Positions 1-9,147 are shown, counted from the first letter of the stretch. The stretch is 64,000 nt of DNA from Kiritimatiellia bacterium (GCA_027858965.1 JAQIBS010000167.1:62001-126000), one strand, 5' to 3'. Notes: generated by a model from the letters alone, not told the origin. Translations and numbers: made by a program.

Positions 1-2
1 CT

Positions 3-1688
3 CCCTGTGTCAACGCTGGCTCTATGGAGTATTTGAACGGCACTCTCGATTTTTACGGTGAACCTCGTACCAACGGTGTTGTGGATGTGGGGTGTGACGA
101 GCTTTGGGCAGACGGCCTGACCGGAGATCTGGAGATGGCTATTGACATGCCTTGCGGCACGAATGGAGTAATGGGAATTCCGATTGAATTCAGGGTGATG
201 ATTTTTGGTCAGCCATCCATGTACTTTCTTGATTTCGATGATGGGACTGCGACAACGAATCTGTGTTTTGTGTCGCATGTATTTACTAATCCCGGTAGTT
301 ATACAGTAACTCTCACTGCTTCGAATTCAACGGGCATGGTATCGACCGATATTGTGGTTATTGTTGACGATGGTTGTCGTTATGTAAGTACGGATGGGGA
401 TGATGCCAACAGTGGTCTGAGCTGGACAGAGGCCAAAGCGACAATCCAGGCAGGTGTAGATTCTGCAATCAACGGATGTGTGGTATGGGTGGATGATGGC
501 ATTTACTCTCTCTCTTCGCAAGTAACATTAGTAACGGATGGGATTACGGTCAGTTCTGCCAATGGTCCTGAGAAGACTGTCATTGATTGCGGTAGAGTCT
601 GTCGTGGATTCTGTCTGGAATGTCCGGAAGATTGTTTTTTTGCTATTAGTGGATTTACAATTACAAATGGTTATACAACTTCTGGAGGTGGAGGAGTTTA
701 CTGCGTAAATATGAATCCGGTTATTTCGGATTGTGTGATATCCGGGTGTTATAGCGGGTATGGAGGAGGAGCTTGTTATGGCACGCTGAATAACTGTACA
801 ATATCAGGTAATGTCTCTGGTGGGAGAGGAGGAGGATCTTGTTACGCAACTCTGAATAACTGTACAATATCCGGTAATACTGCTAATAGCGAAGGAGGAG
901 GATCTTGTAACGGAACGCTGAATAACTGTGCAATATCCGGTAATACTGCTAATAGCTATGGTGGCGGATCTTATTACGGAACGCTGAATAACTGTACAAT
1001 TATTGGGAATAAGTCTTCGAAAGGTGGCGGTTCTTGTGGAGGTACTCTGAAAAACAGTATCGTATATTACAACATGGCCCCGTCCAATCCGAACTTTTAT
1101 AATGGTAGTTTCTATTATTCCTGCTCAACGCCACTACCCTCCGGTTCCGGTAATTTCAATGCCCCGCCGCAGTTTGAAGGAACAAGCAACTGGCATCTTC
1201 TTCCTGGGTCTCCCTGTGTCGATGCCGGTTCAATGGAGTATCTGCAGGGGGCTCTCGATCTTGATGGTGAACCCCGTGCCAACGGTGTTGCGGACGTGGG
1301 GTGTGATGAGTTGTGGTATAGCTTTGATCATTGGATGGGTATTAATGGATTAACAGGTTTTCCTGAAGATGTTTTTGTTGAGGACCGGAACGATGATGGA
1401 ATAATCAACGGCTTTGATTATGTGTTTGGCGACAACTTGTCTTCTGGAGAAAAAATGCTCGATATCGACATGGTTAACAAAATTCCTGTTGTAATAGTTC
1501 CTGTACAGGATGCAGCCACTATTCCTTATGTTGATGTTAATGTTTTAGGAAGTACTAATTTAACAGATTGGAATTTGTCTGTTATTCCAATGCTTGATCC
1601 TGTTGGAAAACCAGCGAACAGAAGTTGGCTCCAGACGGAAGATGAATATGACAAGGCCTTTTTTAAACTGAAAGCCATACTTAAATGA
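3..1688 (+). CDS. Secreted PKD / parallel beta-helix protein, 5' end outside window
   Basis: The reading frame is open to the left edge: the codons before the first ATG (24) read PCVNAGS, and nearly the same words (PCVDAGS) recur around codon 396, so this is the 3' part of a longer gene. Counting from that ATG, residues about 40-116 look like a PKD domain (FDFDDGT-like core followed by GSYTVTLTASN). Residues about 117-395 form a right-handed parallel beta-helix with a string of GGGSCxGTLNNCTISGN rungs. Around 452-468 there is a single dockerin-like calcium loop (DRNDDGIINGFD), and a beta-rich tail closes the protein. Proteins of this build are extracellular and often adhesive or polysaccharide-binding; no enzyme motif is visible. 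No membrane anchor or sorting tail is seen at the C-terminus. The N-terminal signal peptide expected for export would lie outside the window. Function is otherwise unknown. Confidence 0.8.
   Translation, partial: PCVNAGSMEYLNGTLDFYGEPRTNGVVDVGCDELWADGLTGDLEMAIDMPCGTNGVMGIPIEFRVMIFGQPSMYFLDFDDGTATTNLCFVSHVFTNPGSYTVTLTASNSTGMVSTDIVVIVDDGCRYVSTDGDDANSGLSWTEAKATIQAGVDSAINGCVVWVDDGIYSLSSQVTLVTDGITVSSANGPEKTVIDCGRVCRGFCLECPEDCFFAISGFTITNGYTTSGGGGVYCVNMNPVISDCVISGCYSGYGGGACYGTLNNCTISGNVSGGRGGGSCYATLNNCTISGNTANSEGGGSCNGTLNNCAISGNTANSYGGGSYYGTLNNCTIIGNKSSKGGGSCGGTLKNSIVYYNMAPSNPNFYNGSFYYSCSTPLPSGSGNFNAPPQFEGTSNWHLLPGSPCVDAGSMEYLQGALDLDGEPRANGVADVGCDELWYSFDHWMGINGLTGFPEDVFVEDRNDDGIINGFDYVFGDNLSSGEKMLDIDMVNKIPVVIVPVQDAATIPYVDVNVLGSTNLTDWNLSVIPMLDPVGKPANRSWLQTEDEYDKAFFKLKAILK
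762..1085 (+). repeat. 66-bp tandem repeat coding beta-helix rungs
   Basis: GGAGGAGGA/GGTGGCGGA blocks begin at 762, 828, 894, 960 and 1023, giving a period of 66, 66, 66 and 63 bp. Each unit codes for 22 residues starting GGGSC and containing LNNCTISGN. The units are very similar at DNA level, so recent duplication and copy-number change by slippage are likely. Confidence 0.85.
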
Positions 1689-1758
1689 CGTACACATTTG
1701 ATTAGCAGGCATGATCACTTAGTGACTATTTTAAGCGGGCATCAGGGGCTTGCTTGCC

Positions 1759-2736
1759 TTAGGATGCGAAAGGATCATCATGCCAGACGAATGGTTCGTG
1801 CGGAAGCAGACTCATATCAAAGCGCAGGAGCAGGTCAGAGAGAGAGAGCTCTTCATTTTCTTCAGCCCAGCCACAGGAGGCGGCCAGGGCTCCGATAATT
1901 TTTTCAGGAGAGACACCTGCCTCCCGGAAGAAAGAGACCCGCGTATCGCCATGGCGTTTAGCCAGCCTGCGTCCATCAGGCCCTACCACCAGCGGAAGAT
2001 GAATGTACTCAGGCAATTCAAGACCCAGCGCTCGGTAAATCAGTATCTGACGCGGTGTGGCACTCAACAAATCATCACCGCGCACAATCTGATTGATGCC
2101 CATAAGCGCGTCATCCACTACCACCGCCAGCATATAGCCGGCACCGAATTCATGACGAGCCAGCACAAAATCACCGCTCACATCTGATGGAATCTGAGAA
2201 TACTTACCACAAAAGCTATCGATAAAACTTATACTCTCCCCCTCTGGAACTTTAAAACGCCAAGCAGGAATGCGTCCATCAGGCAATACTGCCTGCGCAC
2301 TTGCAAAATCCAGATATTTTGTTCGACAGGTTCCACTGTAAAGCAGACACTCATCGCTATGCGGAGCAGATAGCCCCGCCTCAACATCCTTGCGGGAACA
2401 GGTGCAGGGATAAATCAGATTTTGCGCTTTCAGCTTTTCCAGGGCCTCGGCATAGAGCTCAATTCTGCGACTCTGAATATACTCTTCATCATTGCCTCCA
2501 GAACCATAACCCTCATCCCAGTCAAAACCGAGCCAACGCAGATCATCGATCATTCCAACAACCGCACCCGGCTTATTTTTGGGATGATCCAGATCCTCAA
2601 TGCGCATCACCAGCTCCCCGCCCCGGCTGCGTGCCAGCAGACAGGTAATCATAAAGGTGCGGATGTTGCCAAGATGGAGCGCCCCAGTGGGACTGGGCGC
2701 AAGTCGTCCTCGTAGTTTCAGTGGAGTATTTTTCAT
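1759..2736 (-). CDS. gluQ: Glutamyl-Q tRNA(Asp) synthetase
   Basis: A 325-residue paralogue of the catalytic core of glutamyl-tRNA synthetase. It would charge glutamate onto the queuosine base of tRNA(Asp), in the cytoplasm. The class I signature is HLGN at 21-24 (in PSPTGALHLGN), and the KMSKS counterpart is RLAKR near 257-261. The zinc-site pattern that marks GluQRS is present: C111-x-C113 followed by Y133-x3-C137. The length and the absence of an anticodon-binding domain fit GluQRS rather than GltX. It reads away from the fic gene and shares with it a region of operator-like palindromes (2762-2822). The start is the ATG at 2736, which begins the conserved RGRLAPSPTG block after only 8 residues. 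Confidence 0.92.
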   Translation of the reverse strand: MKNTPLKLRGRLAPSPTGALHLGNIRTFMITCLLARSRGGELVMRIEDLDHPKNKPGAVVGMIDDLRWLGFDWDEGYGSGGNDEEYIQSRRIELYAEALEKLKAQNLIYPCTCSRKDVEAGLSAPHSDECLLYSGTCRTKYLDFASAQAVLPDGRIPAWRFKVPEGESISFIDSFCGKYSQIPSDVSGDFVLARHEFGAGYMLAVVVDDALMGINQIVRGDDLLSATPRQILIYRALGLELPEYIHLPLVVGPDGRRLAKRHGDTRVSFFREAGVSPEKIIGALAASCGWAEENEELSLSDLLLRFDMSLLPHEPFVWHDDPFAS

Positions 2737-2761
2737 AAATTAAACATAATTTAATTTCGCC

Positions 2762-2822
2762 AATATGTTTATCCGATAAACATATTTTTTTTAAGTGTCG
2801 ATAAAACAGAAAAATATCGACA
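2762..2822. promoter_or_regulatory. Two palindromes between gluQ and fic (operator candidates)
   Basis: First palindrome: arms AATATGTTTAT (2762-2772) and ATAAACATATT (2776-2786) around CCG, perfect over 11 bp. Second: TGTCGATA (2796-2803) and TATCGACA (2815-2822), perfect 8-bp arms separated by 11 bp. The second has an equivalent with identical spacing in front of fic (4056-4082). The sites sit just upstream of the gluQ start and downstream of the fic stop. A T-run follows the first palindrome on the + strand, so it could also terminate transcription, but no + strand gene precedes it closely. Confidence 0.55.
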
Positions 2823-2856
2823 TATGTCAAAAACTCATTTATTGCAAAAAAAGCCA

Positions 2857-3942
2857 TTACTCAGATAGAATCTCAAGCAAAGCCGGATTCTTATAAACTT
2901 TGTCTCGTCCTACTTTCTCACCCTCAAGCACTCCTATCTGTTCAAGTTTTTGCAGATAGGAAGATGCTGCCTGACGCTTTGCTAAACCGGCCTCAACAAC
3001 AAAATTTATCTTGCAGTAGGGCTGACGAAAGATCAAATCAATCAACTCGCGGGAATAAACTTTAGGAATATCATTACGACACTTTTCTATTGTTTCCCGT
3101 TGCAGATCTTCTATTGCACGAATACGATTACAAGTCCATAGTGCGGTTTTCTCTACCCCCTCAAGCATGTAAAGCAACCAGGGCTCCCAGTCGCCATATT
3201 CCGTGACACCTCTTAGAAGCCGGTAATAAGCTGACTTATTCTTGATGATGAAACGGCTCAGATACAAAACAGGAATATCCAGCAAACCGGAGTGAACCAG
3301 CTGCAAAATATTGAGGATTCGCCCTGTACGGCCATTACCATCTAAAAATGGATGAATGGCTTCAAACTGATAGTGAGTAATGGCCATCTTCACTAGAGGA
3401 TCAATACCATTCTTAGTCTGCATAAATTTTTCAAGATTGCGCAACTTTGTTTGCAACTTCTGCCCACCTGACGGCGGTGTATATATCACATTTCGGCTAA
3501 AAGCATTACCAATTACCACTTTCTCGTTTTTTGACCGGAAATCAAGCTCCGGCACTCCCCTTAAAATGCGACAAATATTGAGAATTAGATCAACCGACAA
3601 GGATTGCTTCTGAATTATATCACAACCGGCTTTAAGAGCAGTCCTGTAACGGAACACCTCCTTTGTTGCCGGATCAGAGATCCCTGATTCATCGAGAGCG
3701 GCACGAAACAACTCATCTTGAGTTGTAACAATATTTTCAATCTCAGAGCTAAACTGAGCTTCCTGTAACGGAATTGAGTTTATTAGGATTGACTGATCAG
3801 GAATCAAACTCCCAACACCCTTCAATTCAGCCAGCGCCCGGGTTGCAGCCAAGCACTGCTTTAACACAACCTTTGACTCAACATCCATTGAAGGGGGAAG
3901 TATAGGAAGATTGTCATACGGAACATCAGGTTTAAACTCCAT
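2857..3942 (-). CDS. Fic family AMP-transferase with N-terminal inhibitory helix and C-terminal winged helix
   Basis: A 361-residue Fic protein. The catalytic motif HPFLDGNGRTGR lies at 197-208 (H197 catalytic; DGNGR binds the nucleotide), so transfer of AMP from ATP to a protein hydroxyl is expected. Upstream, SSEIEN at 65-70 matches the class II inhibitory motif [ST]xxxE[GN], which holds the enzyme off. The last ~70 residues look like a winged helix (KRQAASSYLQKLEQIGVLEGEKVGR, here split by eye), so the protein may bind DNA. I chose the ATG at 3942, not the upstream codon at 3972, because AGAGGTGA precedes it at good spacing. Fic proteins of this two-domain build are common in anaerobes, and their targets are mostly unknown. 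The 8-11-8 inverted repeats on both sides suggest autoregulation. Confidence 0.9.
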   Translation of the reverse strand: MEFKPDVPYDNLPILPPSMDVESKVVLKQCLAATRALAELKGVGSLIPDQSILINSIPLQEAQFSSEIENIVTTQDELFRAALDESGISDPATKEVFRYRTALKAGCDIIQKQSLSVDLILNICRILRGVPELDFRSKNEKVVIGNAFSRNVIYTPPSGGQKLQTKLRNLEKFMQTKNGIDPLVKMAITHYQFEAIHPFLDGNGRTGRILNILQLVHSGLLDIPVLYLSRFIIKNKSAYYRLLRGVTEYGDWEPWLLYMLEGVEKTALWTCNRIRAIEDLQRETIEKCRNDIPKVYSRELIDLIFRQPYCKINFVVEAGLAKRQAASSYLQKLEQIGVLEGEKVGRDKVYKNPALLEILSE

Positions 3943-4027
3943 TTTATCACCTCTTATTACTGCACTCTTCACCCGGCGACGAATGTTTTTTGACTCGGAC
4001 TGAAATCTGTATTATACACCCACAAAC

Positions 4028-4082
4028 TATCGACGCAAAACATATTTGTCAGACGTGTCGAAAAAACAGAGAAATATCGACG
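4028..4082. promoter_or_regulatory. Operator-like TATCGACG / TGTCGA sites upstream of fic
   Basis: TATCGACG at 4028-4035, TGTCGAAA at 4056-4063 and TATCGACG at 4075-4082. The last pair has the same 11-bp spacing as the pair at 2796-2822. The blocks 2778-2827 and 4038-4087 align without gaps at roughly 80 percent by eye, including an AAACATATTT word 15 bp before the TGTCGA box. The position, just upstream of the fic start on the minus strand, fits an operator. Confidence 0.6.
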
Positions 4083-4196
4083 TATTTCTATTCGTAGAAC
4101 TTCAAATGTTTATGCACAAGCTACCCGCAAATGTGATATTATTCTGCCAATAATTGTCCAAGCCCTAGTAAACTAACTTTATTGTAGGTGAGAGAA

Positions 4197-5570
4197 ATGA
4201 AAAGACGTGATTTTTTAGCACTTAGCGGTGTGGTCGCTGTTTCCCCGACATTGATCAAAAGCAGCACTGGCACCGCCTTGACGGCTACAGGAGCAACCGT
4301 GCGTGAACCGGCAAAAGATCTTCCAATTAAAGGCAGCTATGATGTTGTAGTGAGTGGCGGCGGTCCCGCTGGCGCAATGGCTGCTATTGCAGCGGGTCGC
4401 AAAGGAGCCAAAACCCTGTTGATTGAACAACACGGATGTCTGGGCGGAATATGGACATCAGGGCTGCTGGCATACATTCTCGATTATCAGAACAAAGCAG
4501 GGCTGATGAAAGAGTTCATAACCACCCTTAGAGAACGCAATGCCCATGTTAAGAATGACAAAGGAGGCTACACCTCTGTCTGCGACATTGAAGCTTGTAA
4601 AATACTACTTGAAGAGATGTGTGCCGAAGCCGGGGTGGAAATTGCCTATCATACCCGCACAACTGCAACTCTCAAATCCGGACGTAAAATCTCACATATC
4701 CTGACAGAATCAAAGTCAGGACGTGAAGCTGTGACAGCCTCCAACTTTATCGACACCACTGGTGATGGAGATCTTGGTTTTTATGCAGGTTGCAACTATG
4801 ATTTCGGTCATCCTGAATCCAAGCTGACCCAACCGATGAGCCTGATCTGCCTGGTGGCGGGTATAAACGCCAAAGATGTGCAGGACTTCTACCGTGATGG
4901 CAGCAGAGGTTTATCCTGGAGCTTACCAAAAAGTAATCTCCGAAAGGCAATGGAGGCAGGCGGAGTATCCCCCTCCTATGGCAGTCCCAGTCTCTTCCGT
5001 ATGCGTGATGATCTTTTTCTTCTGATGTCCAACCATGAATATAAGGTTATGGGAACGAAAGCCGAGGATGTGACCACCGCAACTCTGCGAGCCCGCAAGG
5101 AACTCAATGCTCAGATCAATGCACTGAGAAGTACCGGCGGGGTCTGGGAAAACATTATGCTGGTGGCCACAGCCGAGCAGATAGGTGTGCGCGAAGGCCG
5201 CCGGCTCAAAGGGCTCTACACTGTCAGCGATGATGATATCAGAACTGGCAGAAGATTTGAAGATGGCATATGTCCGGTGACATTCGGCATTGATGTACAC
5301 TCACTTGATCCGGATAAAACCAAAAGTATTGAAGGAAAGAAGTGGCACTCCAAACCGTATGACATTCCGATGCGTTCTCTGATTGCAGCCGATGTTGACA
5401 ATCTGCTCTTTGCAGGTCGCTGTATCAGCGGCGGATTCCTGCCACATTCAAGCTATCGTGTCACCGGAAATGCCGCAGCCATGGGTGAAGCCGCCGGAAA
5501 AGCAGCGGCAATTGCGGCAGCCAAAGGGATTGCACCCGCGAAAGTGCCATTTAAAGAAGTTAAAGGATAA
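4197..5570 (+). CDS. Tat-exported FAD-dependent oxidoreductase
   Basis: A 457-residue protein beginning MKRRDFLALSG, a twin-arginine signal, followed by an FAD-binding fold: YDVVVSGGGPAGAM at about 48-61 (GxGxxG-type loop) and LLIEQHGCLGG at 74-84. The C-terminal block has the second nucleotide-contacting stretch, NLLFAGRCISGGF. The overall pattern (GCLGG early, then a long substrate region and an AGRCIS motif) matches the FAD_oxidored family often found with secreted glycosidases in PVC and Bacteroidetes genomes; its substrates are mostly unknown. The ATG at 4197 is preferred to the GTG at 4188 because TAGGTGAG is placed correctly for it. It is followed 134 bp later by an MFS transporter on the same strand, which may import the product. 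Confidence 0.82.
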   Translation: MKRRDFLALSGVVAVSPTLIKSSTGTALTATGATVREPAKDLPIKGSYDVVVSGGGPAGAMAAIAAGRKGAKTLLIEQHGCLGGIWTSGLLAYILDYQNKAGLMKEFITTLRERNAHVKNDKGGYTSVCDIEACKILLEEMCAEAGVEIAYHTRTTATLKSGRKISHILTESKSGREAVTASNFIDTTGDGDLGFYAGCNYDFGHPESKLTQPMSLICLVAGINAKDVQDFYRDGSRGLSWSLPKSNLRKAMEAGGVSPSYGSPSLFRMRDDLFLLMSNHEYKVMGTKAEDVTTATLRARKELNAQINALRSTGGVWENIMLVATAEQIGVREGRRLKGLYTVSDDDIRTGRRFEDGICPVTFGIDVHSLDPDKTKSIEGKKWHSKPYDIPMRSLIAADVDNLLFAGRCISGGFLPHSSYRVTGNAAAMGEAAGKAAAIAAAKGIAPAKVPFKEVKG

Positions 5571-5649
5571 GTTTATTGCACCATGCAAGGGTACCCGGCC
5601 TACAATGGAGCCCAAAGCTTTGATTTCAAGGTTTTTGATTATCAACATT

Positions 5650-5698
5650 CAGAACTTTAGAACTCGCGCACTTTAGAACTTTAGAACTTTAGAACTTC
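5650..5698. repeat. (TTTAGAACT)n intergenic repeat
   Basis: Four to five copies of AGAACTTT/TTTAGAACT, interrupted once by CGCGCAC, lie directly before the MFS start. The same words, with the CCCGCAC interruption, recur at 31170-31239. The spacing is irregular and there are no conserved spacers, so this is not a CRISPR array. Confidence 0.75.
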
Positions 5699-5703
5699 CC
5701 CAT

Positions 5704-6882
5704 ATGACTATCAAAAACCAACAATGGAAACAACTTGCGGCACTGACCTTTGCGCATGCCGTGGCCGACACCTACGTGGGCATAATTGCGCCAGTGCTGG
5801 TGCCAATGCAGGAACACTACAAGGTCTCCTTGTCGCTGTTAGTTATTGTAGCATCGATGATGGGATTCTGCTCGAATGTTTTCCAGGTGCCTATCGGTCA
5901 TGTCAGGGCAACCTGGAAAACTCCGGTCTTTATTGCCATGGGCGTTATGCTGGCAGGCACATCGGTATTTATTCCGAATCTGCCGGCCATGGGCAACCTC
6001 TCTCTCATATGCATGGTTGCCATAGCAGCAGTTGCCGGATTTGGTGTTGCAACAGTTCATCCGGAGGGATTAAGGGCGGTGCATGGTCTGGACAAACTGC
6101 CGCCATCTCTGGCAACAGCGATCTTTATGGTCACAGGATTCTGCGGTTTTGCCAGCGGCGCCTATCTTTCATCATCGCTGACGCAGCACTTCGGGCTGAA
6201 CAGTATTATGTGGCTATATCTGGCAGCACCCGTCTCAATTATTCCCCTGCTACTATGCAAAGTCAAACTGCATGTAGACACACGAAAAGCCGATGACAAA
6301 CCGGAGACCAGTGATGAAATTCCCTCAGTCCCCTTCGTGCCTATCTTCATAATGGCCACAGTACTGGCGACATGTTCCTTTATGCAGGCAACTCTCCTGC
6401 CGACATTCCTGCATAAAGAGGCGGGATATGAGCTCTCTTTCAGCGGACTTTCCTTCACCCTCTTCGGAGTGGGCGGAGTTGTCGGAGCCATCACATGGGG
6501 AGCATTGGCACCACGCATAGGGCATCTGAAGGTTTTAATCATAGGAACCCTGCTGGGCGCACCACTCACAGCACTCTACCTATGGCTGGCGCCACAGAGC
6601 AAGTGGGCAGCCATTCTGCTTATTTTTACCGCATTTATTGTCTACACCGGCTTTCCGCTCTGCGTCACGCTGGCGCGATATGCCAAATCATCACTTCATT
6701 TCAGTCAGCGTATAGGATTAATCAGCGGTGGCACATGGGGAACAGCGGCAGTAGTTATCTGGATATTGAGTCCGATCACAGAGCACACAGGTTTCGGCCC
6801 CCTGTTGCATCTGGTCTGGATCGGGTATCTGATCGCCTGTGGCATTGCGATATATATTTTAAGAAAGATGAAACAGCAATAA
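5704..6882 (+). CDS. MFS transporter, 12 membrane segments
   Basis: A 392-residue integral membrane protein with about twelve hydrophobic segments split by a charged central loop (DTRKADDKPETSDE, near 195-208), the usual 6+6 arrangement of the major facilitator superfamily. The first segment, ALTFAHAVADTYVGIIAPVLVPM, and the short loop after it recall the Fsr (fosmidomycin-resistance-type) branch, but I cannot fix the substrate. It follows the Tat-exported FAD oxidoreductase on the same strand and may carry the product of that enzyme. No clear ribosome binding site is seen before the ATG; the TTTAGAACT repeat occupies that place. Confidence 0.8.
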   Translation: MTIKNQQWKQLAALTFAHAVADTYVGIIAPVLVPMQEHYKVSLSLLVIVASMMGFCSNVFQVPIGHVRATWKTPVFIAMGVMLAGTSVFIPNLPAMGNLSLICMVAIAAVAGFGVATVHPEGLRAVHGLDKLPPSLATAIFMVTGFCGFASGAYLSSSLTQHFGLNSIMWLYLAAPVSIIPLLLCKVKLHVDTRKADDKPETSDEIPSVPFVPIFIMATVLATCSFMQATLLPTFLHKEAGYELSFSGLSFTLFGVGGVVGAITWGALAPRIGHLKVLIIGTLLGAPLTALYLWLAPQSKWAAILLIFTAFIVYTGFPLCVTLARYAKSSLHFSQRIGLISGGTWGTAAVVIWILSPITEHTGFGPLLHLVWIGYLIACGIAIYILRKMKQQ

Positions 6883-6902
6883 AATTGATCACGAATCTTT
6901 TT

Positions 6903-7011
6903 TACTTCGCTGTTAATTTTATCCACAACCAGCCGTCGCCTCCGGCTATGGCGGTCACAGAAGAGCGCATAGAACTCAAAGAAAGAGTAGGCTTTTTCAG
7001 TGCTTCGCTGG
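6903..7011. repeat. Intergenic repeat shared with 9395-9498
   Basis: The words CTTCGCTGTTAATTT-ATCCACAA, then AGAGCGCATAGAACTCAAAG and AAAGAGTAGGCTTTTTCAGTGCTTC, recur in the same order at 9395-9460. Both copies also carry a TCCGGCTATGGCGG / TCCGCCAAGGC type element. It looks like decayed dispersed repeat DNA. This fills most of the 342-bp gap before the next gene. Confidence 0.6.
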
Positions 7012-7107
7012 ATTAAACTCCACCTTCCTATTTATCGCTACCCTTTCGCGTGATTGCTGAAATTAATGATCAAATTTTCTGAAGTTTCAAAAATTACAAC
7101 TTTACGG

Positions 7108-7141
7108 TTGACTTATTTTTCATATCCTGTTAAGTGTTAAC
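7108..7141 (+). promoter_or_regulatory. Possible promoter with GTTAA-GTG-TTAAC palindrome
   Basis: TTGACT (7108-7113) could be a -35 box. A perfect palindrome, GTTAA (7129-7133) GTG TTAAC (7137-7141), covers the place where its -10 would lie. A TATAAT at about 7195-7200 has no good -35 partner. Which of these drives the gene at 7225 cannot be told by eye. Confidence 0.3.
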
Positions 7142-7224
7142 AAAGTTGAAAGTGTTTCCGGTAATCCCTGCGAGTTATCAGCGTGGTGTATAGTTTATAA
7201 TAAAACATTAAATAGGAGTATGAA

Positions 7225-9144
7225 ATGAGTAAAGTAATCAGCAGATTATTAAGTGTTGCATTAATTGTGGCATTAACTTTTGTTTTATCATCAGAAGTTC
7301 AGGCGGCAGAACTTTTCTATAAAATTCCAGTCGGTACAACTAGCAGCTGGTTTACCGTGGAAAATTGGAACACAGCGTACAATGGCACTGGCGACAATTA
7401 TCTTCCCGCACCTACTAATGATACAACTCTTAGTGGAGGTGTATGTGTTATTGATGGTGGATCAAACGCTGAGGTAACCAGAGTAAGTAATATGGCTCGT
7501 TGGATGGGTGGCACAGGATTTACATTGGATATTGAATCAGGAGCAACTTTATCTATCAGTAATTATCTTGTCCTTGGCAACGAATTTGTGGATGCGACAA
7601 TGAATGTCAGGGGACAGCTTAATGTAATAAATGCACCAAACAATGGTTTTTCACTTGGAGGTTACAGGGCTGGATTAACAAACAATATTGGCCTTCTTAA
7701 TATTGATGGTGGAACTGTGATATATGGAACTGGTGAGGGCACATCGCCAATTATTTTGGGCGGGGCATCAACTGGTCGTGTGGAAATCACCAATGGCGGG
7801 ATATTTATTAATAATAATTCATGTAATATTGGACCTGGTGCTGATTCTCAATCAGATGGCACTGTGATCATCCAGGATGGTTCATGGACTAATTTCGGTG
7901 GTATATCTGTAGGTAACAATGGTGGAACTGGCAGGATTATTGTAAATGGTGGCGGCGTATATTCTATGAGTATCGGAGGTCCTATGTCAGTTGGAAACGG
8001 CGGTGCAACTGGATATTTCGAAATAAATGGCGGAGAGTTTATTGGGCGGCATGGATACAATGATATAGCTTCCAGTGCAAATCGCTCTTTGATTACTGTG
8101 GGTTCAGGAACCGGGAGTACAGGTAAATTCATTCAGAATGGCGGTGTTGTTGAAGCTGTTGGACTGTCTTTAGGAAATGGTGGTTCAGCACATGCAATCA
8201 TCAGCAATGGCCTTTTCAAGGCAATGTCCAACAATGGTTCATGGCCATGTTTTTTTATATATGATGATGCTACATTGACTATTGCCGGTGGAGAATTCTC
8301 CTGCTATACGAATGGAGCAGCAAGCACTATCAGAGACGGCGGAACATTAGAATTTATCTCCGGTAAATTTACGGCTCGTTACGCCGGTGCAACACTGTAC
8401 ACCTATTCTAATACAACTATCAGAGTTATTGGTCCCAAATGTGATATTGATGTTGGCTGGTGGCGACACACTTCTCCATATGATGGCAAGGGAGCGGCAA
8501 GTTCTACTTTGGAACTTATTTTGACTCAGGATGCAGGTCATTTGAGTACATTTAAGTCTCCACGTACGGATCAAGATACGGCACTGGCAGGAACAATGGA
8601 TGTTGCGTTTGATGGGGGGGCATGTCTGTTAGCAACTAACAAGCTGATTTGTATGAGAGCCGGCAGGTATCTTTCAACAACTTTTGTAGATCCTTCTAAT
8701 TACGGATTAGAGCTTTGGGATACCGGCCGAACAGGAACATATGGTAATGATGAACTTTATATTACTCTCAAGGATGGTGCTTCTCTTGGAAGTGTTTCTA
8801 TACCGAATGCAAAGTATGCCAGTTTTGCACCGCAGGCTTACGGATATGTAGATGTTGAAAATCTTGATTTAGGCACACTACCTGAATTAACCGTTGAGAT
8901 GACAATGACCGCTGGCGATAAGACTCTTGATCAGGTTGTGACAGATCTTCAGAGAGCGGGATACACTAACTCGGTTATGAAAGATGCAGAGACCATTGTA
9001 ATGATAGTGCCAGCAGATAAGATTGTATCTACTACTGGATATTTCGCATGGGATTTCCGCGAATTTGATGGTTCGGTAAATGCAACAGTTAGCGCTGTTT
9101 CATTTCAGCCTGGTTTAAAAGGTACAATTTTATTGATTCAGTAG
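7225..9144 (+). CDS. Secreted beta-helix surface protein with GTILLIQ tail
   Basis: A 639-residue protein with a clear signal peptide (MSKVISRLLSV, hydrophobic core, cut near VQAAE at 26-30). Residues about 30-450 are a repetitive parallel beta-helix of the autotransporter-associated type, with recurring words such as NGGxF, GNGGxTG and GGEFxG. The last part is a separate beta domain ending FQPGLKGTILLIQ. The end GT-[IL]-[IL]-x-[VIL]-Q is shared with the two giant proteins at 18213 and 24674, which points to a common C-terminal fold. No catalytic motif is seen. AGGAG lies well placed before the ATG. A run of seven G at 8614-8620 lies inside the coding region. Its base composition is more AT-rich than the 18-29 kb cluster. 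Confidence 0.75.
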   Translation: MSKVISRLLSVALIVALTFVLSSEVQAAELFYKIPVGTTSSWFTVENWNTAYNGTGDNYLPAPTNDTTLSGGVCVIDGGSNAEVTRVSNMARWMGGTGFTLDIESGATLSISNYLVLGNEFVDATMNVRGQLNVINAPNNGFSLGGYRAGLTNNIGLLNIDGGTVIYGTGEGTSPIILGGASTGRVEITNGGIFINNNSCNIGPGADSQSDGTVIIQDGSWTNFGGISVGNNGGTGRIIVNGGGVYSMSIGGPMSVGNGGATGYFEINGGEFIGRHGYNDIASSANRSLITVGSGTGSTGKFIQNGGVVEAVGLSLGNGGSAHAIISNGLFKAMSNNGSWPCFFIYDDATLTIAGGEFSCYTNGAASTIRDGGTLEFISGKFTARYAGATLYTYSNTTIRVIGPKCDIDVGWWRHTSPYDGKGAASSTLELILTQDAGHLSTFKSPRTDQDTALAGTMDVAFDGGACLLATNKLICMRAGRYLSTTFVDPSNYGLELWDTGRTGTYGNDELYITLKDGASLGSVSIPNAKYASFAPQAYGYVDVENLDLGTLPELTVEMTMTAGDKTLDQVVTDLQRAGYTNSVMKDAETIVMIVPADKIVSTTGYFAWDFREFDGSVNATVSAVSFQPGLKGTILLIQ

Positions 9145-9147
9145 TTA

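Noticed and set aside
5650-5698. TTTAGAACT repeats as a CRISPR array
   Set aside because: Units are about 9 bp without unique spacers, irregularly spaced, and no cas gene is near.
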